A stretch of 64,000 nucleotides of DNA from Motacilla alba alba (taxonomy: Eukaryota; Chordata; Aves; Passeriformes; Motacillidae). The notes below the pieces were generated by a model, which saw only the letters and a list, made by a program, of their open reading frames with translations, did no database searches and was not told the DNA's origin. The stretch spans positions 868,001-932,000 of the forward strand of contig NC_052019.1 in NCBI RefSeq assembly GCF_015832195.1, written 5' to 3'. Shown here piece by piece: positions 1 to 12,800 of this stretch (position 1 is its first letter; every line of letters starts with the position of its first letter). The position numbers and the translations under genes were made by a program.

Positions 1-385
1 CTGGGGGCGTGAATTCCGTGGCAGGGATGCCTCAGGGGACCTGAACGTCCCCACAAATTCCCTTTCCCTGGAGAAGCCTCTTGGCAGAGCAATCACCTGG
101 GTGACTTCTCGGGGCGCAAAATCTGCTTTTTGCTCCCTCTGCTCGGTGTGTGCAGTGATTGGGGGTGCAGGTCTGGGACTCCGAGGTGACTGAGGGGGCA
201 GATGAAGCCAGCAGGGGTTTGCTGGGCCCCGGGCTGTGCAGGCAGCTCCTTCCTGGCTGCCTCTCCCAGGGCTGCAGGGAACAAACACATCCCTGCCTGC
301 CTTGCAGGGGAAAAGAGGAGAGAAGGAGCGTCTGATGGGAGTGGGGGTGAATCCACGGAAAATGGGGAAATGGGGCAGTATTTCA
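1..385. other. Unique GC-rich intronic sequence
   Basis: No splice-bounded coding block, RNA gene or recognisable repeat seen. Short open frames on both strands have no conserved look. Confidence 0.4.
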
Positions 386-512
386 TTTAAAAAATATTTT
401 TATTTTTGTTTTTGTTTTTGTTTTTATTTTTATTTTTATTTTTGTTTTTGTTTTTGTTTTTATTTTTATTTATTTTTAATTTTTATTTTTATTTTTATTT
501 TTATTTTTTACA
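386..512. repeat. T-rich hexanucleotide array (TTTTTG / TTTTTA)n
   Basis: About 125 bp of T5 runs separated by single G or A. Likely a simple repeat or degenerate poly(T). The unique stretch 513-780 after it shows nothing recognisable. Confidence 0.85.
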
Positions 513-779
513 TTGTTATTGTACTCCTTCTTTGGTGGCTGCGTGCCCCATGGTGGCGCTGGCTGTGCTGCGAGGAGGGAGGGAGGGTGAGGGTGCTGAG
601 GACCCCCGGTGCCACCCCTCCCTCGCTCGCTCATTTGTTTTTCTCCAAAGCAGCTTCTGAGCGCAGCCAGAAACCTCCCCGAGCTCCAGGGAAGGGAGGA
701 ATCCTGGGCTGGCCCTGGCTCCTGCTGCAGCCGTGCTTTTACTGCGGGGGACACTCACCCCGTGGCAGCGGGCACAGCT

Positions 780-2320
780 CAGGGCACCGGGGCTGCAGCA
801 CGGCCCTGCCAGCGCTGCCACTGCTGGCTCTGCTGGGGCACTGCTGTGGCACTGCTGGCTGTGGTGACAGTGCTGGCTCTGCTGGGGCACTGCTGGCTGT
901 GGTGACAGTGCTGGCTGTGCTGGGGCACTGCTGGCTGTGGTGACAATGCTGGCTGTGCTGGGGCAGTGCTGGCTGTGGTGACAATGCTGGCTGTGCTGGG
1001 GCAGTGCTGGCTGTGGTGACAGTGGTGGCACTGGTGGCAGTGGTGTGGCAGTGGTGGGGCAGGGGTGACAGTGGTGGCAGCGCTGGCACTGCTGGCTGTG
1101 CTGGGGCAGTGCTGGCTGTGGTGACAGTGCTGGCAGTGCTGGCTGTGGTGACAGTGCTGGCTGTGCTGGGGCAGTGCTGTGGCAGTGCTGTGGCAGTGCT
1201 GTGGCAGTGCTGGCTGTGTTGACAATGCTGGCTGTGGTGACAGTGGCAGCTATGGTGGCAATGGCGGCACTGGTGGCAGTGCTGGGGCAGTGGTGGTTGT
1301 CCTGGCAGTGGTGGCAGTGGTGTGGCAGTGCTGGTTGTGGTGTGGCAGTGCTGTGGCAGTGCTGGCTGTGGTGACAGTGCTGGCAGTGGTGTGACAGTGG
1401 TGGGGCAGTGCTGGCACTGCTGGCAGTGGTGGGGCAGTAGTGACAGTGGTGGCTGTGCTAGCACTGGTGGCAGTGCTGACAGTGCTGGCTGTGGTGGCAG
1501 TGCCGGCAGTGCTGGGGCAGTGCTGACACTGGTGACACTGGTGACACTGGTGGCAGCACTGCAGCCCCTCAGGGAGGAGCTGTGCTGACTCTGGTGACAC
1601 TGGTGTCACTGGTGGCAGCGGTGACATTGGTGGCAGTGCTGCAGCCCCTCAGGGAGGAGCTGTGCTGGCACTGGTGCCACTGGTGCCACTGGTGGCAGCG
1701 GTGACACTGGTGGCAGTGCTGCAGCCCCTCAGGGCAGAGCTGTGCTAGCTGAGCTGGCACCGGTGGCACTGGTGACACTGGTGACACTGTCCCCTCAGGG
1801 CAGAGCTGTACTGGCACTGGTGGCCCTGGTGGCACTGGTGGCACTGTCCCCTCAGGGCAGAGCCATGCTGGCTGAGCTGGCCCTGGTGGCCCTGGTGGCA
1901 CTGGTGGCACTGTCCCCTCAGGGCAGAGCTGTGCTGGCTGTGCTGGCCCTGGTGGCCCTGGTGGCACTGGTGGCACTGTCCCCTCTGGGCAGAACCGTGC
2001 TGGCTGTGCTGGCACTGGTGGCACTGGTGGCACTGGTGGCACCGGTGGCACTGTCCCCTCAGGGCAGAGCTGTGCTGGCCCTGGTGGCACTGGTGGCACT
2101 GTCCCCTCAGGGCAGAGCCGTGCTGGCTGAGCTGGCCCTGGTGGCACTGGTGGCACTGGTGGCACTGGTGGCACTGTCCCCTCAGGGCAGAGCTGTGCTG
2201 GCACTGGTGGCACTGTCCCCTCAGGGCAGAGCCGTGCTGGCTGTGCCGGCACTGGTGGCCCTGGTGGCACTGGTGGCCCTGGTGGCACTGTCCCCTCAGG
2301 CCGTGCTGGCTCCCTGTCCC
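780..2320. repeat. Compound minisatellite with GCTGGC / GGTGACAGTG / GGTGGCACTG core
   Basis: About 1.5 kb in three blocks. In 820-1550, 9-18-bp sub-units such as GCTGGCTGTGGTGACAGT combine into longer units. In 1555-1740 are three units of about 85 bp starting CTGCAGCCCCTCAGGGAG. From 1740 to 2310 about ten units carry CTGTCCCCTCAGGGCAGAGC followed by variable runs of CTGGTGGCA. The long frames here (up to 241 residues of AVL or QHCH repeats) follow from the repeat and are not coding. Confidence 0.9.
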
Positions 2321-2574
2321 ATGCCCTGGCAGTCGCTCTCTGCCCGCTCCCGCTGCCGCACCGGCTGGGGAAGGTGTGCTGGCAGGGCCACCCGTGCTGT
2401 CCCCACGGTGTCCCCTGGGCGTGCGGGGCTGGCCTGGGGACGTGCGGGGGCCAAACGACTGGAGTGAAACTTTAATTGCCCTGTGATGAGGAACGTCCAC
2501 GGGGACAGCAGCAATTGGGGTCGGGAGGGATCACCCGAGTGCCACGAGCCAGATAGCACCGGCTGGGGACAAGG

Positions 2575-3905
2575 GAGGGCTGGGGACAGTTCCCATGGGA
2601 TCAGACCCAGGGAGGGCTGGTGACAATTCCCAGAGGGATCAGACCCAGGGCTGGTGACAATTCCCATGGGATCAGGCCCAGGGCTGGTGACAATTCCCAG
2701 GGGGATCAGACCCAGGACTGGTGACAATTCCCATGGGATCAGGCCCAGGGAGGGCTGGTGACAATTCCCAGAGGGATCAGACCCAGGGCTGGTGACAATT
2801 CCCATGGGATCAGACCCAGGAAGGGCTGGTGACAATTCCCATGGGATCAGGCCCAGGGCTGGTGACAATTCCCTGAGGGATCAGACCCAGGGAGGGCTGG
2901 TGACAATTCCCATGGGATCAGGCCCAGGGCTGGTGACAATTCCCATGGGATCAGCCCCAGGAAGGGCTGGTGACAATTCCCATGGGATCAGACCCAGGGC
3001 TGGTGACAATTCCCAGAGGGATCAGACCCAGGAAGGGCTGGTGACAATTCCCTGAGGGATCAGACCCAGGGAGGGCTGGTGACAATTCCCATGGGATCAG
3101 GCCCAGGGCTGGTGACAATTCCCATGGGATCAGCCCCAGGAAGGGCTGGTGACAATTCCCATGGGATCAGACCCAGGGCTGGTGACAATTCCCAGAGGGA
3201 TCAGACCCAGGAAGGGCTGGTGACAATTCCCTGAGGGATCAGACCCAGGGCTGGTGACAATTCCCATGGGATCAGACCCAGGGCTGGTGACAATTCCAGA
3301 GGGATCAGAACAAGGGCTGGTGACAATTCCCAGAGGGATCAGACCCAGGGAGGGCTGGTGACAATTCCCATGGGATCAGGCCCAGGGCTGGTGACAATTC
3401 CCAGAGGGGATCAGGCCCAGGAAGGGCTGGTGACAATTCCCATGGGATCAGACCCAGGGCTGGTGACAATTCCCAGAGGGATCAGGCCCAGGAGGGGCTG
3501 GTGACAATTCCCTGAGGGATCAGACCCAGGAAGGGCTGGTGACAATTCCCAAGGGATCAGACCCAGGGCTGGTGACAATTCCCGAGGGATCAGAACCAGG
3601 GCTGGTGACAATTCCCATGGGATCAGACCCAGGGAGGGCTGGTGACAATTCCCATGGGATCAGGCCCAGGAAGGGCTGGTGACAATTCCCATGGGATCAG
3701 GCCCAGGGCTGGTGACAATTCCCAAAGGGATCAGGCCCAGGGCTGGTGACAATTCCCAAGGGATCAGGCCCAGGGCTGGTGACAATTCCCATGGGATCAG
3801 GCCCAGGGCTGGTGACAATTCCCAAAGGGATCAGGCCCAGGGCTGGTGACAATTCCCAAGGGATCAGGCCCAGGGCTGGTGACAATTCCCATGGGATCAG
3901 GCCCG
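2575..3905. repeat. Minisatellite, 31-36-bp unit (GGCTGGTGACAATTCCCATG...)
   Basis: Around 40 copies of a unit containing GGTGACAATTCCCATGGGAT then CAGGCCCAGG, with variants carrying CAGAGGGATC or CTGAGGGATC and an optional GAAGG or GAGGG insertion. Unit length alternates with the insertion, suggesting a two-type higher-order pattern. Sequence 3906-4180 after it is unique. Confidence 0.95.
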
Positions 3906-4182
3906 GCAGCGCTCCCAGGGCTGCCTGCTCTGCTCTGCTCTGCTGCCTCTCATTGTTCGGAGCCTGGGGCTGCAGAGCATCTTGCCGAGCCATATTTGGG
4001 GCTGGAATGGAAGCAGGATTAGATGTATGTTATTTATACGAACGCTACCTTCCTCCTCAGCAGATTGCCTGTCTGTGTTTATTCCGTGCCACAGCTGCTG
4101 GCTCCGCTCGAACAAAAAGTTTCTGGCTGCTCTTGTCTGTCACTGTGGATCCAATACAATGGGGCCAGCTGGAGTCAAGTCT

Positions 4183-4183
<1 letters not shown>

Positions 4184-4214
<31 letters not shown>
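4184..4214. repeat. (TG)n microsatellite
   Basis: About 15 uninterrupted TG dinucleotides. Confidence 0.95.
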
Positions 4215-4269
4215 ATCCTGGGGAGCAGGGACAGAGCCCAGACTGGGCTGGCACACAGCTGGACCCCCC

Positions 4270-5575
4270 CAGCCACAGCTGCATGCCCCCTGAGCTGCAT
4301 CCATACCCCAGAGCTGCATCCTCCCCCCTGAGCTGCATCATCCCCTCAGCTGCATCCATCCCCCCTGAGCTGCATCATCCCCCAGAGCTGCATCCATCCC
4401 CCAGAGCTGCATCCATCCCCCCTGAGCTGCATCCATCCCCCCTGAGCTGCATCCATCCCCCCTGAGCTGCATCCATCCCCCAGAGCTGCATCCATCCCCC
4501 CAGAGCTGCATCATCCCCCAGAGCTGCATCATCCCCCAGAGCTGCATCCATCCCCCCTGAGCTGCATCCATCCCCCAGAGCTGCATCCATGCCCCCAGAG
4601 CTGCATCCATCCCCCCAGAGCTGCATCATCCCCCCAGAGCTGCATCCATCCCCCCAGAGCTGCATCCATCCCCCCAGAGCTGCATCATCCCCCCAGAGCT
4701 GCATCCATCCCCCCAGAGCTGCATCCATCCCCCCAGAGCTGCATCATCCCAGAGCTGCATCCATCCCCCCAGAGCTGCATCCATCCCCCCAGAGCTGCAT
4801 CATCCCAGAGCTGCATCATCCCAGAGCTGCATCCATCCCCCCAGAGCTGCATCCATCCCCCAGAGCTGCATCATCCCAGAGCTGCATCATCCCCCCTGAG
4901 CTGCATCATCCCCCAGAGCTGCATCCATCCCCCAGAGCTGCATCCATCCCCCCAGAGCTGCATCCTCCCCCCTGAGCTGCATCCATCCCCCTGAGCTGCA
5001 TCCATCCCCCCTGAGCTGCATCATCCCCCAGAGCTGCATCCATCCCCCCAGAGCTGCATCCATCCCCCCAGAGCTGCATCATCCCAGAGCTGCATCCATC
5101 CCCCAGAGCTGCATCCATCCCCCCAGAGCTGCATCCATCCCCCCTGAGCTGCATCCATCCCCCCAGAGCTGCATCATCCCCCCAGAGCTGCATCATCCCC
5201 CAGAGCTGCATCCATCCCCCCTGAGCTGCATCATCCCCCCAGAGCTGCATCCATCCCCCCTGAGCTGCATCCATCCCCCAGAGCTGCATCGTCCCCCAGA
5301 GCTGCATCCATCCCCCCAGAGCTGCATCCATCCCCCCAGAGCTGCATCCATCCCCCCAGAGCTGCATCCATCCCCCCAGCTGCATCCATCCCCCCAGAGC
5401 TGCATCCATCCCCCCAGAGCTGCATCATCCCCCCAGAGCTGCATCCCCCCAGAGCTGCATCATCCCCCAGAGCTGCATCATCCCCCTGAGCTGCATCATC
5501 CCCCAGAGCTGCATCCATCCCCTGAGCTGCATCCATCCCCCCAGCTGCATCCCCTGAGCTGCATCCCCCAGCCAC
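4270..5575. repeat. Minisatellite, 17-20-bp unit (AGCTGCATCCATCCCCCC)
   Basis: About 65 copies of AGCTGCATCCATCCCCCCAG, with a shorter form that drops one ATCC (AGCTGCATCATCCCCCAG) and a CCTGAGCTG variant. Long and short forms are intermixed. A short (CTG)n tract follows at 5578-5600. Confidence 0.95.
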
Positions 5576-5699
5576 AGCTGTGCTGCTGCTGCTGCTGCTG
5601 GCCACGGGACCCTTGGGTTGGGACACAGCCCCCGAGCCATGGCTGGCCTGGAGGTGGAACCCCAGAGCTCAGGGCACGCAGGGATCTTGGCCAAACCCC

Positions 5700-5990
5700 A
5701 GGGTGACAGGCCCAGGGTGACAGTGCCTGTGTGACAATCCCAGGGAGCGCAGGGTCGACACCAGGCTGTCCCCTGAGCCCACAGTGACAGTCCCAGTGTG
5801 ACAGTCCCAGGGTGAGCCCAGGGTGATGCCAGGCTGTCCCCTGAGCTCAGGGTGACAGGCCCAGTGTGACAGTCCCAGAGTGACAGTCCCAGGGTGACAG
5901 TCCCAGTGTGAGCCCAGAGTGACAGTCCCAGGGTGACATCAGGCTGTCCCTTGAGCCCAGGGTGAGGGTCCCAGGGTGATGCCAGGCTGT
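5700..5990. repeat. Degenerate minisatellite (CAGGGTGACAGTCCCAG)
   Basis: About 290 bp of diverged 17-18-bp units mixed with CCAGGCTGTCCCCTGAGC blocks. 5990-6240 appears unique. Confidence 0.7.
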
Positions 5991-6239
5991 CCCCTGAGCC
6001 CAGCCCATCTCTGGTGTCCCCAGAGCCCCGGGCAGGCCTGGCCCTGGCAGGAGGTGTGGTGGCACTGCCCTGCTGTGCCCTGTGTCACAGGTGGCTCTCA
6101 GGCTGCTCCCAGCCATGTGCAGCCCCCGAGAGCCGACGGGGCTCAGCTCTGCAGGCACAGGGGACAAGGGGACAGCTCAGGGCTGCAGGGGCTCTGCACA
6201 GGTGTCTGTGGGACCCAGCTGGAATCCCAGCCCTGCCCC

Positions 6240-6645
6240 ATTCCCTGTTCTTTTCAGAGCTGGAATCTGAGCCCTGGCCCATCCCCAGTTGCAATCCCAT
6301 TCCCTGTCTCCTTCCCCAGCTGCAATCCCAGCCCTGTCCCATTCCCTGCCCTATTCCCTGGCTCATTCCTTGTCCCATTCCCTGCCCCATCCCCTGTCCC
6401 ACCCCAGCTGGAATCCCAGCCCTGTCCCTGTCCCGGTCCCATTCCCTGTCCCATTCCCATTCCCTGTCTCATTCCCATTCCCTGTCCCATTCCCATTCCC
6501 TGTCTCATTCCCATTCCCTGTCCCATTCCCATTCCCTGTCCCGTTCCCATTCCCTGTCTCTGTCCCATTCCCTGTCTCTGTCCCATTCCCTGTCTCTGTC
6601 CCATTCCCTGTCCCATTCCCACTCCCACCCCCTGTCCATCCCATC
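6240..6645. repeat. Minisatellite based on CCCATTCCCTGTC
   Basis: About 400 bp of 12-18-bp units such as CATTCCCATTCCCTGTCC, more regular towards 6430-6620. Confidence 0.85.
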
Positions 6646-6699
6646 TGGAGCCCATCCCAGCTGTTGCCAGCTGTGCCCTCCTGCCCAGGCTGTGCTGGT

Positions 6700-7195
6700 G
6701 CTGTCCCGGGGCTGCAGGAGCTTCGGGGGCTGCAGGGGCCATGGGAGCTGCAGGGGCTGTGGGAGCTGCAGGGGCTGCAGGACCTTTGGGAACTGCAGGA
6801 GCTGCAGGGGCTGTAGAGGCTCCAGGAGTTGCAGGGGCTGCGGGAGCTGTGGGAGCTGCAGGGGCTGTGGGAGCTGTAGAGGCTCCAGGAGCTGCAGGAG
6901 CTTCGGGAGCTGCAGGAGCTGCAGGGGCTGTAGAGGCTCCAGGAGTTGCAGGGGCTGCGGGAGCTGTGGGAGCTGCAGGAGCTTCAAGAGCTGCAGGGGC
7001 TGCAGAACCTGCGGGAGCTGCAGGGGCTGCGGGAGCTGCAGGGGCTGTGGGAGCTGTAGAGGCTCCAGAAGCTGCAGGGGCTGTGGGAGCTGCAGGAGCT
7101 GCAGGGGCTGTGGGAGCTGTAGAGGCTCCAGGAGCTGCAGGAGCTGCAGGAGCTTCGGGAGCTGCAGGAGCCGCAGGGGCTGCGGGGCTGAGCTC
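6700..7195. repeat. Minisatellite of 9-18-bp GGGAGCTGCAGGGGCTG units
   Basis: About 490 bp of GAGCTGCAGG / GGGGCTGTAGAGGCTCCA units. Basic lengths are multiples of three, so one frame reads as a GAAGA repeat (within a 423-residue frame) and another as CGSCRG. No acceptor or donor sites support an exon. 7196-7460 is unique. Confidence 0.85.
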
Positions 7196-7464
7196 TGAGC
7201 TCTGGGAACACCCCGCTGCAGATGGTCTGTCTGGCACCCCGTGCTGAGAGCTCAGGCCCCAGCAGCCACCACTAGAAGTGCTCGAGGCTTTTCCCTCTGA
7301 GCAGAGGGGCTGTGGAAGGAACGAGACACTCAAAAACCCCCGGGGTTGTGGGTTTGTTTTATTCTCGATCAGGGATGCTGTAAAATCTCGAGTGACACTT
7401 CATCCCACAGGCAGCAGCAGAGCCAGCAAGCAGCAATAAATATTGCAGCAGTGGCACAACCTTG

Positions 7465-8300
7465 CAGGCAGAGCTGGGAGCTGGGGAGGAGCTGGAGAGG
7501 AGCTGGGAGCTGGGGAGAGGAGCTGGGAGCCAGAGAGGAGCTGGGGAGAGGAGCTGGGAGAGGAGCTAGGGAGAGGAGCTAGGAGCCAGAGAGGAGCTGG
7601 GGAGAGGAGCTGGGAGCCAGGGAGGAGCTGGGGAGAGGAGCTGGGAGCCGGAGAGGAGCTGGGAGCTGGGGAGGAGCTGGGGAGAGGAGCTGGGAGCTGG
7701 GGAGAGGAGCTTGGAGATGGAAGCTGGAGAGGAGCTGGGAGCTGGGAGAGGAGCTAGGGAGAGGAGCTTGGAGCTGGGAGAGGAGCTTGGAGCTGGGGAG
7801 AGGAGCTGGGAGAGGAGCTAGGGAGAGGAACTGGGAGCTGGAGAGGAGCTGGGAGCTGGGGAGAGGAGCTGGGAGCTGGGGAGAGGAGCTGGGGAGAGGA
7901 GCTGGGAGCCGGAGAGGAGCTGGGGAGAGGAGCTGGGAGCTGGGGAGAGGAGCTTGGAGATGGAAGCTGGAGAGGAGCTGGGAGCTGGGAGAGGAGCTAG
8001 GGAGAGGAGCTTGGAGCTGGGGAGAGGAGCTTGGAGCTGGGGAGAGGAGCTTGGAGCTGGGGAGAGGAGCTGGGAGCTGGGGAGAGGAGCTGGGAGCTGG
8101 AGAGGAGCTGGGAGCTGGGGAGAGGAGCTGGAGAGGAGCTGGGAGCCGGAGAGGAGCTGGGGAGAGGAGCTGGGAGCCGGAGAGGAGCTGGGAGCTGGAG
8201 AGGAGCTGGAGAGGAGCTGAGAGCCAGAGAGAGGAGCTGGGAGCTGGGGAGAGGAGCTGGGAGCCGTAGAGGAGCTGGGAGCCAGAGAGGAGCTGGGAGC
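7465..8300. repeat. Minisatellite, 12-20-bp unit (GAGCTGGGAGCTGGGGAGAG)
   Basis: About 835 bp of purine-rich units GGAGAGGAGCTGGGAGC with optional CAGAGAG or TTGGAGATGGAA insertions. A duplicated block of about 100 bp (TTGGAGATGGAAGCTGGAGA) recurs near 7710 and 7950. 8301-8600 is unique. Confidence 0.9.
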
Positions 8301-8599
8301 TGCCTGGTGTTGGAGCTGCTGATGGGGCAAAGTTTGCCCCTGGCTTTTTTGGGAGGCTCTGGTTCAAAGAACCTGCCTGACTTTTCCAGAAGGAATAGGA
8401 GGCAAGCCTAAATTTCCCTGAAGTGTGGAGGCTGGGGGTGTTTGCTGAAAGCTCCTGAGCAGCTCAGAGCTGTGTGAAAGGATCCCCTGAGCTCGGCTGA
8501 ACATTCTGTTCACTCTCTGTGCCTCTCTTTTGTCCCCTGGCAGTGCTGCTGCAGCACTCCTTTCTCTGCAAAACTTCCTGTTGGACATAGTACAATATA

Positions 8600-9240
8600 T
8601 TTTTCACAGTTCTATTTTTTAAAAGTATTTAGTCTTTTTTGTAAAGCCATCTTTTGAAACTTATTTCTAGTTCTGTTTTTCTCTCAACAATGTCTGTCAT
8701 TCTCTATATTTTAAATTAGTATTTCTTCTCTTAAAGTTTGCACACAGATATATGTTTTTTTTCTCTCAACAATGTCTGGCTTTTTCTCTATATTTTAAAT
8801 TAGTATTTCTTTTAAAGTTTGCATACAGATATATACGTTTTTTCTCTCAAAAATGTCTCTTATTCTCTATATTTTAAATCAGTATTTCTTCTCTGCAGGT
8901 TTGCACACAGATATATCTGGTTTTTTCTCTCAACAATGTCTCTTATTCTCTATATTTTAGATTAATATTTCTTCTCTGAAAGTTTGCACACAGATATATG
9001 TTTTTTTTCTCTCAACAATGTCTCTTATTCTATATATTCTAAATTAGTATTTCTTCTCTTAAAGTTTGCACACAGATACATGTTTTTTTTCTCTCAACGA
9101 TGTCTCTTATTCTCTATATTTTTAATCAGTATTTCTTCTCTTAAAGTTTGCACACAGATATATCTGTTTTTTCGCTCAACAATGTCTGTCATTCTCTATA
9201 TTTTAGATCAGTATTTCTCTGCAGGTTTGCACACACACAC
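8600..9240. repeat. AT-rich satellite-like array, 82-bp unit
   Basis: The marker GCACACAGATATATG recurs near 8739, 8821 (as GCATACAG), 8903, 8985, 9068 and 9150, a steady 82-bp spacing, with CTCTCAACAATGTCTCTTAT and ATTTTAAATTAGTATTTCTT in each unit. It ends in a short CA run at 9228-9243 and abuts the next array. Confidence 0.92.
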
Positions 9241-9249
9241 ACTCTGTGC

Positions 9250-10715
9250 AATCGTTCTGTGAAGTTCTAGCATTCTTTCCAGATCTGTTTCCCACAGTTC
9301 CCGTGAAGTCCTGAGCATTCTTTCCAGATCTGTTTCGCACAGTTCCCGTGAAGTTCTAGCATTCTTTCCAGATCTGTTTCCCACAGTTCCCGTGAAGTTC
9401 TAGCATTCTTTCCAGATCTGTTTCCCACAGTTCCTGTGAAGTTCTAGCATTCTTTCCAGATCTGTTTTGCACAGTTCCTGTGAAGTTCTAGCATTCTTTC
9501 CAGATCTGTTTCGCACAGTTCCCGTGAAGTCCTGAGCATTCTTTCCAGATCTGTTTTGCACAGTTCCCGTGAAGTTCTAGCATTCTTTCCAGATCTGTTT
9601 CCCACAGTTCCCGTGAAGTCCTGAGCATTCTTTCCAGATCTGTTTCCCACAGTTCCTGTGAAGTTCTAGCATTCTTTCCAGATCTGTTTCCCACAGTTCC
9701 CGTGAAGTTCTAGCATTCTTTCCAGATCTGTTTCGCACAGTTCCCGTGAAGTTCTAGCATTCTTTCCAGATCTGTTTCCCACAGTTCCCGTGAAGTCCTG
9801 AGCATTCTTTCCAGATCTGTTTCCCACAGTTCCTGTGAAGTTCTAGCATTCTTTCCAGATCTGTTTCGCACAGTTCCCGTGAAGTTCTAGCATTCTTTCC
9901 CGATCTGTTTCCCACAGTTCCCGTGATGTCCTGAGCATTCTTTCCAGATCTGTTTCGCACAGTTCCTGTGAAGTTCTAGCATTCTTTCCAGATCTGTTTC
10001 CCACAGTTCCCGTGAAGTCCTGAGCATTCTTTCCAGATCTGTTTCCCACAGTTCCCGTGAAGTCCTGAGCATTCTTTCCAGATCTGTTTCCCACAGTTCC
10101 TGTGAAGTTCTAGCATTCTTTCCAGATCTGTTTCCCACAGTTCCTGTGAAGTCCTGAGCATTCTTTCCAGATCTGTTTCCCACAGTTCCTGTGAAGTTCT
10201 AGCATTCTTTCCAGATCTGTTTCGCACAGTTCCTGTGAAGTTCTAGCATTCTTTCCAGATCTGTTTCCCACAGTTCCTGTGAAGTTCTAGCATTCTTTCC
10301 AGATCTGTTTCGCACAGTTCCCGTGAAGTTCTAGCATTCTTTCCAGATCTGTTTCGCACAGTTCCTGTGAAGTTCTAGCATTCTTTCCAGATCTGTTTCC
10401 CACAGTTCCCGTGAAGTCCTAGCATTCTTTCCAGATCTGTTTTCCACAGTTCCCATGAAGTCCTGAGCATTCTTTCCAGATCTGTTTCCCACAGTTCCTG
10501 TGAAGTTCTAGCATTCTTTCCAGATCTGTTTCCCACCGTTCCTGTGAAGTTCTAGCATTCTTTCCAGATCTGTTTCGCACAGTTCCCGTGAAGTTCTAGC
10601 ATTCTTTCCAGATCTGTTTCGCACAGTTCCCGTGAAGTCCTGAGCATTCTTTCCAGATCTGTTTCGCACAGTTCCTGTGAAGTTCTAGCATTCTTTCCCG
10701 ATCTGTTTCGCGCAG
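9250..10715. repeat. Minisatellite, 44/45-bp unit (TTCTTTCCAGATCTGTTTCC)
   Basis: About 33 near-identical copies. Units carry CATTCTTTCCAGATCTGTTT, then CCCACAG or CGCACAG, then TTCCCGTGAAG or TTCCTGTGAAG. A TTCTAG form gives 44 bp and a TCCTGAG form gives 45 bp. Three variable sites mark unit types interspersed along the array. As 44 is not a multiple of three the frame shifts at each unit, so the open frames on the minus strand are an artefact. 10716-11010 is unique. Confidence 0.95.
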
Positions 10716-11009
10716 TTCCACCCTGTCCCGGGGCTGGCAGAGGGAACCTGTGCGGCCTGGTGTTTCCAGAGCAGCCCGAGCAGTTTCGTTTGCTGTTTTT
10801 ACCTTCCCAACAGGCTGGGCTCTGGCCAGGGTTGTTATGGGAACTGCTGGGCTTGCTCCGGAGCAGGGCAGGGCGCGGCAGCGGCCGTTCATGCCGTGCT
10901 GCTGCTCCCGTTCCGGCTGCTCGGGGACAGGGAGGGCTCTGCCGGCACCACGCCACTGGAATGGGCACAGCTAGGGAATTCTGTGTGTTTAACTCTGCAG
11001 AGCTATAGA

Positions 11010-11537
11010 TGGTTAGAGTTAGAAATAGAAATAGGAGCTGATGTAATATAATGTGATGGAAATCATGGTTCATAGGATATAAGGTAATATATAGAAGAGA
11101 TAAATGATGTAATAATGTAACATAGTTTATGGTAATATAATATAGGATGATATGATATGATATAATACAGTATATAATAATATAACATAGTATGGTATGA
11201 TATGATATAGTATAATATAATATAATATAGTATGGTATGATATGATATAAAGTAGTATAATGTAATTGAATGTAATAATATATAATGTAATGTAATATAA
11301 TGTAATGTAATATAATGTAATGCTATAATATAATATAATATAATATAATATAATATAATATAATATAATACAATACAATATAATATAATATAATATAGTA
11401 TAACATAATGTAATATAGTATAATATAATAGAATACAATATAGTATAATACAATACAGTATAATACAATATAATAATACAATATAGTATAATATAATATA
11501 ATATAATATAATATAATATAATATAATATAATATATA
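11010..11537. repeat. AT-rich (TATAA)n pentanucleotide array
   Basis: Mostly TATAA units with TATGATA and TGTAA variants, regularising to pure pentamer at 11330-11390 and 11480-11535. The same motif forms a second array at 14.5-15.5 kb. Confidence 0.95.
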
Positions 11538-11544
11538 ATCTGAG

Positions 11545-11640
11545 GAGCACCCTGGGGCAGTGGGAGGTGTCCCTGCCCACGCAGGGGGACAATCCTTGAG
11601 GTCCTTTCCATGCCAGGCCGTGCCATGGCTCCGTGGTGCA
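11545..11640 (+). mobile_element. CR1 LINE 3' fragment
   Basis: Carries GGAGCACCCTGGGGCAGTGG, then GAGGTGTCCCTGCCCACG and a TTGAGGTCCTTTCC piece, the order found near the 3' end of avian CR1. No tail seen. 11641-12360 is otherwise unique GC-rich sequence. Confidence 0.5.
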
Positions 11641-12369
11641 ATGGAAGGGCACACAGGGCTCTCCAGGGCGCTGCTGGCACTCCCTGGCTCTGTCCCAGCC
11701 CTGGGGGCAGCGAGGCTGCTCCTCCCTGCAGCTGCAGGCTGGCACTTTCCCCCGGGCATTCCTGGTGTCCTCTCTTGCCCTTGCCCTTTCCCTGGCTCTG
11801 GAATGTGTGCAGGACAGGAGTGGGTCACTAACTGCTGATTTCTGCTGGGGCTTCCATCAAAATCCCCTTTGGCTGGGCTGGGAGGGAGGGAAGGAGCCTC
11901 CCCGGATCCAGGGGTGCTGGGGTGAGCTCCTGATGAGCTCAGGAGCTCGAGATGGAGCCTGGCGAGGCACCCAGGAGCCTCCAGAGGAGGCAGCCCCAGC
12001 CCGGGCAGCTCTGGGGACAGTGTTCCCTGCCTCTGGCGTGTCCTGTGGCACCAGCGTTGGAAAGGCTGCCAAACCACGGAGCTGGGGCTGGAACGTTGGT
12101 GTCCCTCAGCTGGAGGAGGGACAACCTGCAGGATGTGGGAACCCTGGGAATTCCAGACTTTCTGTGCTGCCAGGCTCTGCCCCCCAGCAGAGCTCTGCGC
12201 TGACCTGGGGCCCTGGAGAAGCTTCCAGAATGGAATGGCAGAGCTGGGATTGTGGGGGTGGAGTTTGGGGAGAAGTGTGTGATATCACAGGGGGGAAACT
12301 CAGAGTGTGGGGTTTAGAATGTGGCGATAGATATGGAGCAGGAGGGAGGTGTTGGGGTGGAGGCTGCTC

Positions 12370-12800
<431 letters not shown>

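Noticed and set aside
9250..10715. Repeat peptide frames on the minus strand resembling a repetitive protein
   Set aside because: Unit length of 44/45 bp shifts the frame every copy, so the same peptide phrases occur in all three frames.
9250..10715. CRISPR-like array
   Set aside because: There are no unique spacers; repeats are contiguous and the context is vertebrate.
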